Source: Catellatospora sp. KI3
Lineage (GTDB): Bacteria > Actinomycetota > Actinomycetes > Mycobacteriales > Micromonosporaceae
Length of the DNA stretch: 64,000 nt
Direction: 5' to 3'
Assembly: GCF_029948125.1 (NCBI RefSeq)
Contig: NZ_JASAMB010000030.1
Location: 20,629-84,628, forward strand
Shown here: positions 15,565 to 24,598 of the stretch, one piece after another
Layout of the letters: the number at the start of each line of letters is the position of its first letter
Numbering within the stretch: position 1 is the stretch's first letter
The notes under the pieces: generated by a model
The model's input: the letters and a program-made list of their open reading frames with translations, nothing else
What the model was told of the DNA's origin: nothing
Databases searched by the model: none
Translations under genes and position numbers: made by a program

Positions 15565-16440
15565 ATGGTGTTCGCTTCCGGTGCCGTGCCCGCTGAGCAG
15601 GTGCAGACCGCCGTCGAGCTGGCGGCCGCGGCCGCGGCCCGGCTGCGGCTGGAGATCCGGGAGCTTACGGCCGTGCCCGCCCAGCACGAGGCCGCCGAGC
15701 TGCTGCGCCGGATCTGGCACGCCGACACGGCCGACCAGCTGATCAACCGGGCCACCCTGCGGGCGCTGCAGCACGCGGGCAACTACGTGGCCGGGGCGTA
15801 CCGCGACGGGGTGCTGGTCGCGGCCGCGATCGCCTTCTTCGGCTCGGACCACCTGCACTCGCACATCACCGGGGTCGATCCGGCCGCGCAGAGCGGCGGC
15901 GTCGGGTACGCCCTCAAGCAGCACCAGCGGGCCTGGTGCCTGGCGCGCGGCATCACCGAGGTCCGCTGGACCTTCGATCCGCTGGTGCGCCGCAACGCCT
16001 ACGTCAACCTGCACAAACTCGGCGGCCGCGCGACGGCGTACCTGCCGGACTTCTACGGCGAGATGAACGACGGCATCAACACCGGCGAGGCGACCGACCG
16101 GCTCTACCTGAGCTGGGAGCTGCTGTCGGCGGGCGCCCAGGCGGCCGCGCGCGGCGACGTGCGCGACGTGGACCTGGCCGTGCTGCGCGCCGCCGGCGGC
16201 GCGGTGCTGCTCGACCGGGGCGCGGCGCAGGAGCCCCGCCCGGCCGCGGTGCCGCTGGACGGCCGTCCGCTGCTGGTCGCGGTGCCCGACGACGTGGTGG
16301 CGCTGCGCGAGCGCGACCCGGCTGCGGCGGTGGCCTGGCGGCTGCCGGTACGCGAGGCGCTGTGCGCCGCCCTCGACGCCGGCTACCGGATCACCGGGAT
16401 GAGCCGCGACGGCTGGTACACCCTGGAGGCGGACCGATGA
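15565..16440 (+). CDS. COG3375-type GNAT acyltransferase
   Basis: 291 aa from ATG 15565 (little Shine-Dalgarno; GTG starts about 10 codons later are possible). The middle shows a GNAT fold with VDPAAQSGGVGYALKQHQRAW as the acetyl-CoA binding loop (GxGxxL-like) and LVRRNAYVNLHKLGGRA as the second half. Proteins of this group sit next to N-acylamino acid racemase/OSBS genes and are thought to acylate (in some cases succinylate) amino acids. Here the stop overlaps the racemase ATG (ATGA at 16437-16440), so the pair is translationally coupled. Cytoplasmic. Confidence 0.8.
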   Translation: MVFASGAVPAEQVQTAVELAAAAAARLRLEIRELTAVPAQHEAAELLRRIWHADTADQLINRATLRALQHAGNYVAGAYRDGVLVAAAIAFFGSDHLHSHITGVDPAAQSGGVGYALKQHQRAWCLARGITEVRWTFDPLVRRNAYVNLHKLGGRATAYLPDFYGEMNDGINTGEATDRLYLSWELLSAGAQAAARGDVRDVDLAVLRAAGGAVLLDRGAAQEPRPAAVPLDGRPLLVAVPDDVVALRERDPAAAVAWRLPVREALCAALDAGYRITGMSRDGWYTLEADR

Positions 16441-17537
16441 TCAAAGGCTTCGAGCTGCGCCGCATCGCGATGCCGCTGGTCAGCCCGTTCCGCACCTCGT
16501 TCGGGGTGGAGCTGGACCGCGACGTGCTGCTGGTGCGGGCGGTGACCGACACGGCCGAGGGCTGGGGCGAGTGCGTGGCCATGTCCGCCCCGCTCTACAG
16601 CTCCGAGTACGTCGCGGGCGCCGCCGAGGTGATCAAGCGGTTCCTGATTCCGGCGCTGGCCGGGGTGCCCGACGCCGACCCGCGCCGCACCGAGGCGCCG
16701 TTCGCGAAGATCAAGGGTCACCCGATGGCGAAGGCGGCGGTGCAGACCGCGCTGCTGGACGCCTGGCTGCGCGAGCACGGGCTGCCGCTGGCCGCGCACC
16801 TGGGCGCCGAGCGCGACCGGGTGCCCGCCGGGGTCTCGGTCGGCATCATGGACTCGATCCCGCAGCTGCTGGCGGCGGTCGAGGGCTACCTCGCCGAGGG
16901 CTACCTGCGGATCAAGCTGAAGATCGAACCGGGCTGGGACGTGGCGCCGGTGCGGGCCGTGCGGGAGCGGTTCGGCGACATCCTGCTCCAGGTGGACGCG
17001 AACACGGCGTACACGCTGGCCGACGCCCGGCACTTGGCCAAGCTGGACCCGTTCGACCTGCTGCTGATCGAGCAGCCGCTGCCCGAGGACGACGTACGCG
17101 GGCACGCCGAGCTGGCCCGTCAGGTGCGCACCCCGATCTGCCTGGACGAGTCGATCACCAGTGCGCGGGCCGCGGCCGACGCGATCGCGCTGGGCGCCAC
17201 CTCGGTGGTCAACATCAAGCCGGGCCGGGTCGGCGGCTACCTGGAGGCCCGCCGGGTGCACGACGTGTGCGCCGCCAACGGGATCGGAGTCTGGGTCGGC
17301 GGCATGCTGGAGACCGGTATCGGCCGGGCCGCCAACGTGGCGCTGGCCGCGCTGCCGGGCTGCGTGCTGCCCGGCGACACCTCGGCCTCGGACCGCTACT
17401 TCCGCCGCGACGTCACCGACCCGTTCGTGCTGGACGGCGGCCACCTGGCCGTGCCGACCGGCCCCGGCATCGGCGTCACCCCGGACCCCGACGCGCTGCG
17501 CGAGGTCACCACGGCCACCGAGTGGATCCACGTCTGA
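16437..17537 (+). CDS. N-acylamino acid racemase / o-succinylbenzoate synthase family (enolase superfamily)
   Basis: 366 aa. Enolase-superfamily landmarks: the KxK pair in LRIKLKIEPGWD (near residue 160), metal ligands in LQVDANTAYT, LLIEQPLPEDD and CLDESITSA, and the second catalytic Lys in VVNIKPGRVGG. The C-terminus has GGMLETGIGRAANVALA, typical of the NSAR/OSBS subgroup. Either menaquinone step (OSBS) or racemisation of N-acyl amino acids is possible. Coupling to a GNAT gene before it and a D-aminoacylase after it favours the amino acid role. Confidence 0.85.
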   Translation: MIKGFELRRIAMPLVSPFRTSFGVELDRDVLLVRAVTDTAEGWGECVAMSAPLYSSEYVAGAAEVIKRFLIPALAGVPDADPRRTEAPFAKIKGHPMAKAAVQTALLDAWLREHGLPLAAHLGAERDRVPAGVSVGIMDSIPQLLAAVEGYLAEGYLRIKLKIEPGWDVAPVRAVRERFGDILLQVDANTAYTLADARHLAKLDPFDLLLIEQPLPEDDVRGHAELARQVRTPICLDESITSARAAADAIALGATSVVNIKPGRVGGYLEARRVHDVCAANGIGVWVGGMLETGIGRAANVALAALPGCVLPGDTSASDRYFRRDVTDPFVLDGGHLAVPTGPGIGVTPDPDALREVTTATEWIHV

Positions 17538-17548
17538 GGAGCACCACC

Positions 17549-19105
17549 ATGCACGATCTCGTCCTGCGCGGCGGCACGGTCTACGACGGCCTCGGCGGTC
17601 CCGGCGTACGCGCCGACGTCGCCGTGACCGGCGACCGGGTGACCGCGGTCGGCCCCGACCTCGGCCCGGCCCGGCGGGTGCTCGACGTCGACGGCCTGGC
17701 CGTGGCGCCGGGCTTCATCGACCCGCACAGCCACTCCGACCCGGTGCCGCTGATGGCCGACCCGCAGCCGTTCAAGCTGCACCAGGGCGTCACCACCGAG
17801 ATCGTCGGCAACTGCGGGTTCTCCTTCGCCCCGCTGGACGCGGCCACCATCGAGGCGGCCGGGCCGCTCTTCGCCGAGCTGGCGGGCGGGGTGCCGGTGC
17901 TGGCGCGCGACTTCGCGGGCTACCTGGCCGACGCGCAGGCGGGCGGGCCGACCAACCACATCGCGGTGCTGGTCGGGCACAACACGCTGCGGGCGTACGC
18001 CAACGGCATGGACGAGAAGCTGCGGCCCGGCGCGCTGGAGCGCATGCGCGCACTCGCCGACGCGGCGTTCGCGGCCGGCGCGATCGGCCTGTCCAGCGGC
18101 CTGATCTACCCGCCGGGCTCCTACGCCGACACCGACGAGCTGGTCGCCCTGGCCCAGGTCGCGCACCGCTGGAACCGGCCCTACGCCACGCACATGCGCA
18201 ACGAGGACGACCAGCTCGGCGCGGCCCTGGACGAGGCGATCGAGATCGCGACGCGGGCGCGGGTGCGGCTGCAGGTGTCGCACTGCAAGGTCGCCGGGAA
18301 GGCGAACCACGGCGGTGCCCCCGCGCTGCTGGCCAAGCTGCACGCGGCCCGGCTGGCCGGGGTGGACGTGCGCGGCGACCAGTACCCGTACCTGGCCGGC
18401 GGGACCTTCCTCAACGCGCTGCTGCCCGGCTCGGCGCAGGTCGGCGGGCTGGACGCGATGCGGGCCCGGCTGGCCGACCCGCAGGGGCGCAAGCTGATCC
18501 GGGCCGAAGCCGAGGATCCGGCGTACCCGCAGGGTTTCTGGTCCCGGGTCACCCCCGCCGACGTGCTGGTCACCACGCACGCGACCCGCCCCGACACCAC
18601 CGGCCGGACCCTCGCGGAGCTGGCCGGCGGTGCCGACGCGTTCGACGCGCTGTGCGAGGTGCTGATCGCCGACCCCGGCGCGGGCATGGTCATCACCATG
18701 ATGGACGAGGCCGACGTACAGGCGATCATGGTCGATCCGCTGGTCGGCATCGGCTCCGACAACGGCCCGCCGGTCGGCCTGCAGCACCCGCGCACCTGGG
18801 GCTGCTTCCCCAAGGTGCTCGGCGAGTACGTCCGCGAGCGCGGCCTGCTCACCCTGCCCGAGGCGGTCCGCAAGATGACCTCGGCCATCGCCGACCAGTT
18901 CGGCCTGTCCGGGCGTGGTTTCCTCGGTACGGGCGCCGTCGCCGACCTGGTCGTGTTCGACCCCGCCACCATCGGCCACACCGGCACCTACGCCGTGCCC
19001 GACATCCGCCCCACCGGCGTGCGCCACGTGCTGCTCGCCGGAGCCCACGTCATCGACGCCGGTGAGTTCACCGGTGCCCGCGCGGGGCAGGTGCTGCGCG
19101 GCTGA
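17549..19105 (+). CDS. N-acyl-D-amino-acid deacylase family amidohydrolase
   Basis: 518 aa from ATG 17549, with GAGGA upstream and 11 bases after the racemase. Metal site 1 is GFIDPHSHSDP near residue 60, followed by EIVGNCGFSFAPL as in D-aminoacylases. Further motifs are LSSGLIYPPGSYADT, QVSHCKVAGK, IGSDNGPPVGLQHPRT and the C-terminal beta-sandwich (GFLGTGAVADLVVFDP). The family hydrolyses N-acyl-D-amino acids in the cytoplasm. As third gene of the operon it could pull racemised N-acyl amino acids toward free D-amino acids, or act in salvage. Confidence 0.88.
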   Translation: MHDLVLRGGTVYDGLGGPGVRADVAVTGDRVTAVGPDLGPARRVLDVDGLAVAPGFIDPHSHSDPVPLMADPQPFKLHQGVTTEIVGNCGFSFAPLDAATIEAAGPLFAELAGGVPVLARDFAGYLADAQAGGPTNHIAVLVGHNTLRAYANGMDEKLRPGALERMRALADAAFAAGAIGLSSGLIYPPGSYADTDELVALAQVAHRWNRPYATHMRNEDDQLGAALDEAIEIATRARVRLQVSHCKVAGKANHGGAPALLAKLHAARLAGVDVRGDQYPYLAGGTFLNALLPGSAQVGGLDAMRARLADPQGRKLIRAEAEDPAYPQGFWSRVTPADVLVTTHATRPDTTGRTLAELAGGADAFDALCEVLIADPGAGMVITMMDEADVQAIMVDPLVGIGSDNGPPVGLQHPRTWGCFPKVLGEYVRERGLLTLPEAVRKMTSAIADQFGLSGRGFLGTGAVADLVVFDPATIGHTGTYAVPDIRPTGVRHVLLAGAHVIDAGEFTGARAGQVLRG

Positions 19106-19142
19106 GGAGTTCCTGAGTCTCCTGTGGATCTCCTGAAAATCG

Positions 19143-19170
19143 CTGCTTGATCATACCTTGTGATCAGCAG
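19143..19170. promoter_or_regulatory. inverted repeat upstream of the GH48 gene
   Basis: CTGCTTGATCA (19143-19153) and TGATCAGCAG (19161-19170) are inverted around TACCTTG. They lie 207 bases before the GH48 ATG, in the less G+C-rich part of the 271-base gap. This could be an operator for a sugar-responsive regulator. It does not match the CebR consensus (TGGGAGCGCTCCCA), which I looked for and did not find. Confidence 0.4.
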
Positions 19171-19376
19171 CAGTCGATGCGATGCTTCAACTACTCGTGT
19201 GAGGAGCCTTTCACGCGGTTCGGGCGGCCGAGGGCATCCGGGAGACCGGAACGGCGCCCGGTCTGCCTGTGCACCGCGTGAGGTCACGCCGACGGCTGGA
19301 ACACGTCGCGATGCGTCGTCGTCCACCGCCCTGCCCGGGGCAAGGGTCGGTGATCCGTCCCCACGAGGAGACCTCA

Positions 19377-22300
19377 ATGAGATTCAGCACGTTCCGCCGC
19401 CGTGTCGCGCTCGCCGCGACAGGGCTGATGGTCGTGGCGATGGGAGCCGCGATAGCGACCCCCGCCCACGCCGCCGTCGCCTGCCAGGTGACGTACACGA
19501 AGGCCTGGGACAACGGCTCCGGCTTCGGCGCCAACATCACCGTCGCCAACACCGGTGACGCGTGGACCAGCTGGACGCTGACCTGGGCCTGGCCCGGCAG
19601 CCAGACCGGCATCCAGGGCTGGTCGGCCAACTACAGCCAGTCCGGCCAGAACGTCACCGCCACCAGCCTGTCCTACAACGGCGCGGTCGCCAACGGCGGC
19701 TCGGTCGGCATCGGGTTCAACGCCTCCTACAGCGGCACGAACACCGACCCGACCAGCTTCAAGGTCAACGGCACCACCTGCGGCGGCACCCAGCCGGCGG
19801 TGAACCTGGTGGTCTCGCCGACGTCGGTGTCGGTGCCCGAGGGCGGCACGGCCACCTACGCCGTACGCCTGTCGGCCCAGCCGTCGGCCAGCGTCACCGT
19901 CAGCACGACCGCCGGCACCGGCGACGCCAACCTGACCGTGTCGTCCGGCGCCAGCCTGACCTTCACGACCAGCAACTGGAACACCAACCAGACGGTCACC
20001 CTGGCCGCGTCCGAGGACTCCGACACCACCAACGGCACCCGGCCGTTCACGGTGGCGGCATCCGGCCTCACCCCGGTGACGGTCAACGCGACCGAGGCTG
20101 ACAACGACCCGGCCGGCACCCAGTCGCTGGTGGTCTCGCCGACCGCGGTGACCGTGCCCGAGGGCGGCACCGCCACCTTCGGCGTACGCCTCAACATCGC
20201 GCCGACCGGCAACGTCACCGTCACCACGACGGCCGGCACCGGCGACGCGAACCTGACCGCGTCGGCGGGCACCAGCCTGACGTTCACGCCCAGCAACTGG
20301 AGCACGGCCCAGAACGTGACCCTGGCGGCGTCCGAGGACAGCGACACCACCAACGGCACCAGGCCGTTCACGGTCGCCTCCAGCGGCCTCACCTCGGTGA
20401 CGGTCAACGCCACCGAGGCCGACAACGACACCACGACGACCCAGTCGCTGGTGGTCAACCCCACGTCGGTGAACGTGCCCGAGGGCTCGACCGCCGTGGT
20501 CGGCGTACGGCTGGCCGTCCAGCCCGCCGCCAGCGTCACCGTCACCACGACGGCGGGCAGCGGCGACACCAACCTGACCGTGTCCTCCGGCTCCAGCCTG
20601 ACGTTCACGACCGGCAACTGGAACACCGTGCAGAACGTGACCCTGGCCGCGGCGCAGGACACCGACAGCACCAACGGCACCCGGCCGTTCACCGTCGCTT
20701 CCAGCGGGCTCACCTCGGTGACCGTCACCGCGACCGAGGTGGACGACGAGAACACGGCCAACGCCTACATCACCGAGTTCACCACCCAGTACAACAAGCT
20801 GAAGGACCCGGCCAACGGGTACTTCTCGCCCGAGGGCATCCCGTACCACACGATCGAGACGCTGCTCGTCGAGGCGCCCGACCACGGCCACGAGACCACG
20901 TCCGAGGCGTTCAGCTTCTGGATCTGGATGGAGGCCCAGTACGGCCGGGTGACCGGCAACTGGACCCCGTTCAACAACGCCTGGAACATCACCGAGCAGT
21001 ACATCATCCCGTCGGCGGCGGCCCAGCCCGGTCAGAGCACCTACAACCCGAGCGACCCGGCCGACTACGCCCCGGAGGCGCTGCAGCCCAACGGCTACCC
21101 GGTGCCGCTGAGCACCAGCGTGGTCGCCGGCCAGGACCCGCTGGCCAACGAGCTGCAGACCACGTACGGCAACCGCAACATCTACGGCATGCACTGGCTG
21201 CTCGACGTGGACGACGTGTACAAGTACGGCACCGGCCGTACCGGTGCCGAGTGCGGCGACAGCACGCAGCGGGTGACCTACATCAACACGTTCCAGCGTG
21301 GTCCGCAGGAGTCCACCTGGGAGACGGTCGCGCACCCGTCCTGTGACACGGGCCGGTTCGCGAACTTCCCGTCGCTGTTCATCCAGGGCTCGACCACCGG
21401 GCAGTGGCGCTACACCAACGCCCCGGACGCCGACGCCCGCGCCGTCGAGGCCGCGTACTGGGCGCTGCAGTGGGCCACGGCCCAGGGCAACCAGTCGCAG
21501 ATCTCGGCGACCGTGGCCAAGGCCGCGAAGATGGGCGACTTCCTGCGGTACGCGATGTACGACAAGTACTTCAAGACCCCGGGCTGCACCTCCACCTCCT
21601 GCACCCCCGGCAGTGGCAAGAGCAGCAGCAACTACCTGCTGTCGTGGTACTACGCGTGGGGCGGCGACATCGCCGGGGCGTGGTCGTGGCGCATCGGCTC
21701 CAGCCACAACCACCAGGGCTACCAGAACCCGCTCGCCGCGTACGTCCTCGGCTCGTCCGGCCCGACCGCGCTGCGCCCGCAGTCGCCCACGGCCGCCGCG
21801 GACTGGGACACCAGCCTCACCCGCCAGCTCGACTTCTACCTCTGGCTCCAGTCGGCCGAGGGCGCCATCGCCGGTGGCGCGACGAACAGCTGGAACGGCA
21901 ACTACTCGGCCCCGCCGTCCGGCACGCCCACCTTCTACGGCATGGCGTACGACGTGAAGCCGGTCTACCACGACCCGCCGTCGAACCAGTGGTTCGGCTT
22001 CCAGGCCTGGTCGCTGCACCGCGTGGCGGAGTACTACTACGTCACCGGCAACGCCAAGGCCAAGCAGATCCTGGACAAGTGGGTCGCCTGGGCGGTCGCC
22101 AACACCACCCTGGGCTCGGGCTCGAACTTCTCGATCCCCAGCGACATGACCTGGTCGGGTCAGCCGTCCGGCAACTACAGCGGCGGCGGCACCCCGGCGG
22201 CCAACCCGGGCCTGCACGTCTCGGTCACCAAGTCCGGCAACGACGTCGGCGTCGCGGCGGCCTACGCCCGTACGCTGACCTACTACGCGGCCAAGGAGAA

Positions 22301-22691
22301 CGGCTCGACCCTGGGCAACTCCGCCAAGGCGACCGCGAAGGGCCTGCTGGACCGCATGATCCTGCTGAAGGCGAACGACACCAAGGGCATCGTGGTGCCT
22401 GAGGTCCGCGAGGACTACAACCGGTTCGACGACGTGTGGAACTCCACCACGCAGACCGGCATGTACGTCCCCTCGGGCTTCAGCGGCATGATGGGCACCG
22501 GCGTGCCGATCAACTCCAGCTCGACGTTCATGAGCGTCCGGCCGTTCTACGCCACCGACCCGGCGTGGCCGGCGGTCCAGGCGTACCTGAACGGCGGGCC
22601 CGCACCCACCTTCACCTACCACCGGTTCTGGGCGCAGTCGGACATCGCCATGGCGTTCGCCGACTTCGGCTCCCTCTTCCCCGCCGGCTGA
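19377..22691 (+). CDS. secreted GH48 cellobiohydrolase with CBM2 and three Calx-beta-like modules
   Basis: 1104 aa; ATG 19377 with GAGGAGA upstream. Signal peptide residues 1-33 (ending AHA). CBM2 cellulose-binding module about 34-138 (CQVTYTKAWDNGSGFGANIT, closing Cys in TTCGG). Three repeated modules of about 100 aa at 141-241, 247-350 and 353-456 share SVxVPEGGTATxxVRL and TVNATEADND, typical of Calx-beta/Ig-like linkers. The GH48 domain, about 459-1104, starts NAYITEFTTQYNKLKDP; the acid Glu is in HGHETTSEAFSFW. GH48 enzymes release cellobiose from the reducing ends of cellulose. Extracellular. The more usual actinobacterial linker is Fn3, so the triple linker is notable. A family A repeat follows the stop. 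Confidence 0.93.
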   Translation: MRFSTFRRRVALAATGLMVVAMGAAIATPAHAAVACQVTYTKAWDNGSGFGANITVANTGDAWTSWTLTWAWPGSQTGIQGWSANYSQSGQNVTATSLSYNGAVANGGSVGIGFNASYSGTNTDPTSFKVNGTTCGGTQPAVNLVVSPTSVSVPEGGTATYAVRLSAQPSASVTVSTTAGTGDANLTVSSGASLTFTTSNWNTNQTVTLAASEDSDTTNGTRPFTVAASGLTPVTVNATEADNDPAGTQSLVVSPTAVTVPEGGTATFGVRLNIAPTGNVTVTTTAGTGDANLTASAGTSLTFTPSNWSTAQNVTLAASEDSDTTNGTRPFTVASSGLTSVTVNATEADNDTTTTQSLVVNPTSVNVPEGSTAVVGVRLAVQPAASVTVTTTAGSGDTNLTVSSGSSLTFTTGNWNTVQNVTLAAAQDTDSTNGTRPFTVASSGLTSVTVTATEVDDENTANAYITEFTTQYNKLKDPANGYFSPEGIPYHTIETLLVEAPDHGHETTSEAFSFWIWMEAQYGRVTGNWTPFNNAWNITEQYIIPSAAAQPGQSTYNPSDPADYAPEALQPNGYPVPLSTSVVAGQDPLANELQTTYGNRNIYGMHWLLDVDDVYKYGTGRTGAECGDSTQRVTYINTFQRGPQESTWETVAHPSCDTGRFANFPSLFIQGSTTGQWRYTNAPDADARAVEAAYWALQWATAQGNQSQISATVAKAAKMGDFLRYAMYDKYFKTPGCTSTSCTPGSGKSSSNYLLSWYYAWGGDIAGAWSWRIGSSHNHQGYQNPLAAYVLGSSGPTALRPQSPTAAADWDTSLTRQLDFYLWLQSAEGAIAGGATNSWNGNYSAPPSGTPTFYGMAYDVKPVYHDPPSNQWFGFQAWSLHRVAEYYYVTGNAKAKQILDKWVAWAVANTTLGSGSNFSIPSDMTWSGQPSGNYSGGGTPAANPGLHVSVTKSGNDVGVAAAYARTLTYYAAKENGSTLGNSAKATAKGLLDRMILLKANDTKGIVVPEVREDYNRFDDVWNSTTQTGMYVPSGFSGMMGTGVPINSSSTFMSVRPFYATDPAWPAVQAYLNGGPAPTFTYHRFWAQSDIAMAFADFGSLFPAG

Positions 22692-22699
22692 CCCCCGGT

Positions 22700-22750
22700 A
22701 AGGAAGGGGGCCCTTCTTATCGCTTTCCGTAGCAGAAGGGCCCCTTCCCA
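22700..22750 (+). repeat. family A palindromic repeat, copy 2 (possible terminator)
   Basis: AAGGAAGGGGGCCCTTCTTA, loop with TCGCTTTCCGTAGC, then AGAAGGGCCCCTTCCC. It begins 9 bases after the GH48 stop and sits between convergent genes, so it could work as a terminator of both. Same sense (TTATCGC on the plus strand) as copy 1. Confidence 0.88.
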
Positions 22751-22777
22751 ACCTCGCACAGCCGGGGCGCGTCCGGC

Positions 22778-23758
22778 TCAGGCCGGGCGTGCCCCGTCAG
22801 GGGCGTCGTCCTCCAGCAGCAGTTCGGTGAGGGCGTCGGTGAGGGCGACCATCCGGTCGACGCCGTCGGCCAGCGCGAGTACGGCCAGGCCGCGGCGGGT
22901 GCCGGCGATCCGGACCAGCTTCGCGGTCACGCCGGGCCAGGCGCCGCCGTGGGAGTGCAGCATCCGGCCCCGATGCGTCCGCAGCCCGACCCCCATCGCA
23001 TACGGCACGGACGTCCCGTCCCCCAGCCTCCCCGGCGTATGCAGCATCTGCGCCGTCCCCAGCTGATCCGCGCCGATGCCCCTGTTCCAGCGCAGCAGGT
23101 CGGCGACGGTGCTCCACATGCCGCCGTCGCCGAGCGTCAGCGGCGCGGGCCGTGACGGCAGCGGCGTGGCACCCGGCGGCGCCGGACCAGGACCGGACCA
23201 CAGCACGGTCGCGGCCATGCCCAGCGGCCCGAACAGCTCCCGCCCCGCGAACAGCGGCAGCGGCTCACCCGCCGCCCGCGCCGCGACTTCGGCCAGGCAG
23301 ACGTACCCCCAGTTGCAGTAGCCGTGGACCAGCCCGGGTGCCGCCACCCGCTCGACCGCACCCAGCGCCGCCAGTACGCCCGGCGTGGTCCGGTCGGCCT
23401 GCCCCGCCGCTCGCATCGCACGCCACAGCCGCTCCTCGCCGGGCAGTCCGCCCGAGTGCGCCAGCACATGGGCCAGGCGGATCCGGGCGGCCCAGCCGGG
23501 CAGCTCCGGCAGCCAGCGGGCCAGCGGGTCGTCGAGCGCCAGCGCGCCGCGCCGGGCCAGCAGCGCCAGGCAGGCGCCCGTGACCTGCTTGGACACCGAT
23601 GCCGTGTACGCCACAGTGTCCGCAGTGAACGATCCGTGCGTGGCCGCGGTGGTGATCTCGCCCTCGCGGTCTACTCCGACCACGACCCGCTCCGCCGATG
23701 CGTACCCGGCGGCGACGATCAGCCCTCGAAGCCGCCGGTCCAGATCCGCGCTGCCCAC
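22778..23758 (-). CDS. serine beta-lactamase-fold hydrolase (class C/esterase type)
   Basis: 326 aa from GTG 23758 with GGGGGAA upstream. The SxxK motif is SVSK in AYTASVSKQVTGACL (about residue 54). The Tyr motif is YCN in HGYCNWGYVCLAE, and the third motif is in LHSHGGAWPG. There is no signal peptide, unlike true secreted beta-lactamases, so a cytoplasmic esterase or D-aminopeptidase-type role is more likely than drug resistance. Single gene converging on the GH48 gene. Confidence 0.85.
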   Translation of the reverse strand: MGSADLDRRLRGLIVAAGYASAERVVVGVDREGEITTAATHGSFTADTVAYTASVSKQVTGACLALLARRGALALDDPLARWLPELPGWAARIRLAHVLAHSGGLPGEERLWRAMRAAGQADRTTPGVLAALGAVERVAAPGLVHGYCNWGYVCLAEVAARAAGEPLPLFAGRELFGPLGMAATVLWSGPGPAPPGATPLPSRPAPLTLGDGGMWSTVADLLRWNRGIGADQLGTAQMLHTPGRLGDGTSVPYAMGVGLRTHRGRMLHSHGGAWPGVTAKLVRIAGTRRGLAVLALADGVDRMVALTDALTELLLEDDAPDGARPA

Positions 23759-23999
23759 CGTTCCCCCGAACTCTCGACTGCTTCCTGTCCGACGCCGCGT
23801 AGGGGCCGATCTTCACGGCTGCGCCGGGCCGGTCAAGCCGGAGGATCGGCGTCCCGGGTCAGCATCCGACGCTGGCGACCCCATTCTGACCACAGTCGGC
23901 GATCACGGCGGACTTCCGATCCGAAGATCGGCGTTCGGGGTCGACAGCGGCAGCGGAGGGGAGTGGCAGGCGACACACCGGAACCAGGCCAGGCCGGGA
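23759..23999. other. intergenic stretch before the hsp20 operator
   Basis: No gene seen. It holds a loose GATCGCG/GGTC-type repeat (CTGACCACAGTCGGCGATCAC near 23886-23906) followed by GATCCGAAGATCGGCG, similar to motifs at 50.2-50.7 kb and at the right end of the window. Confidence 0.4.
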
Positions 24000-24020
24000 A
24001 TTGAGTCGACCCGACTCAAC
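24000..24020. promoter_or_regulatory. HAIR operator (HspR binding site) of hsp20
   Basis: TTGAGT (24001-24006), seven bases, ACTCAA (24014-24019) matches the HspR-associated inverted repeat consensus CTTGAGT-N7-ACTCAAG except for the outermost base on each side. It is 53 bases upstream of the small heat-shock gene, the expected place for a repressor that is released on heat stress. HspR itself is not in the window. Confidence 0.88.
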
Positions 24021-24072
24021 TTTAAGTTGGTGTCGGTTCACGACGGCCGACGACCGACCCGAGGAGAACGCC

Positions 24073-24564
24073 ATGAGCACCCTTTCCCTGTGGACCCGGC
24101 GCGACCCCTTCGCCGAGTTCGACGCCCTGGTACGCCAGGCCTACGTCCCCGTCCCCGCCCGGACCGCGGGCTTCACCCCGGCGGCCGAGGTCACCCGTGA
24201 CGGCGACGACGCGCTGGTCCGGGTGGAGCTGCCCGGAGTGGACGTCGCCAACGACGTCGCGGTCGAGGTCGACCGAGGTCGGCTGGTGATCAGCGGCGAG
24301 CGTCGCGACCAGCGTGCCGGGCAGCGTGACGGCTTCGGCCTGCGTGAGGTCCGCTACGGCTCGTTCCGCCGTACCTTCCGGCTGCCGGCGCATGTCGACG
24401 CCGCCGCGGTCCAGGCCGGCTACGACGCGGGCGTGCTCACGGTCCGCATTGCCGGCGCCCATGCGGTCACCCCGGGGACCCGCGTCGCCATCACGACCGC
24501 AACCGCTCCCACGCTGACCGCCGACGGCAACACCGACAGCAACACCGACAGAAGCGCAGAGTGA
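24073..24564 (+). CDS. Hsp20/alpha-crystallin small heat-shock protein
   Basis: 163 aa from ATG 24073 with GAGGAGAA upstream. Short N-terminal arm (SLWTRRDPFAEFDALVRQAY). The alpha-crystallin domain is about 38-135, with ELPGVDVANDVAVEVDRGRL, the ISGERR strand and YGSFRRTFRLP. The conserved GVLTV motif is AGVLTVRI. The C-terminal tail is Thr/Asp-rich and lacks an obvious IxI anchor. It acts as an ATP-independent holdase in the cytoplasm. Control by HspR is indicated by the HAIR site just upstream. Confidence 0.95.
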   Translation: MSTLSLWTRRDPFAEFDALVRQAYVPVPARTAGFTPAAEVTRDGDDALVRVELPGVDVANDVAVEVDRGRLVISGERRDQRAGQRDGFGLREVRYGSFRRTFRLPAHVDAAAVQAGYDAGVLTVRIAGAHAVTPGTRVAITTATAPTLTADGNTDSNTDRSAE

Positions 24565-24598
24565 CCGTGGCGCGTCCGCTACGCGGATGCGCCACTCA

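Noticed and set aside
19374..22751. 1125-codon open frame antisense to the GH48 gene
   Set aside because: High G+C codon structure keeps the complementary frame open; its translation is low complexity and the sense strand encodes a complete known enzyme.
22778..23758. Beta-lactamase-fold gene considered as an antibiotic-resistance gene
   Set aside because: No signal peptide and the sequence is closer to the esterase/peptidase branch; resistance cannot be supported.
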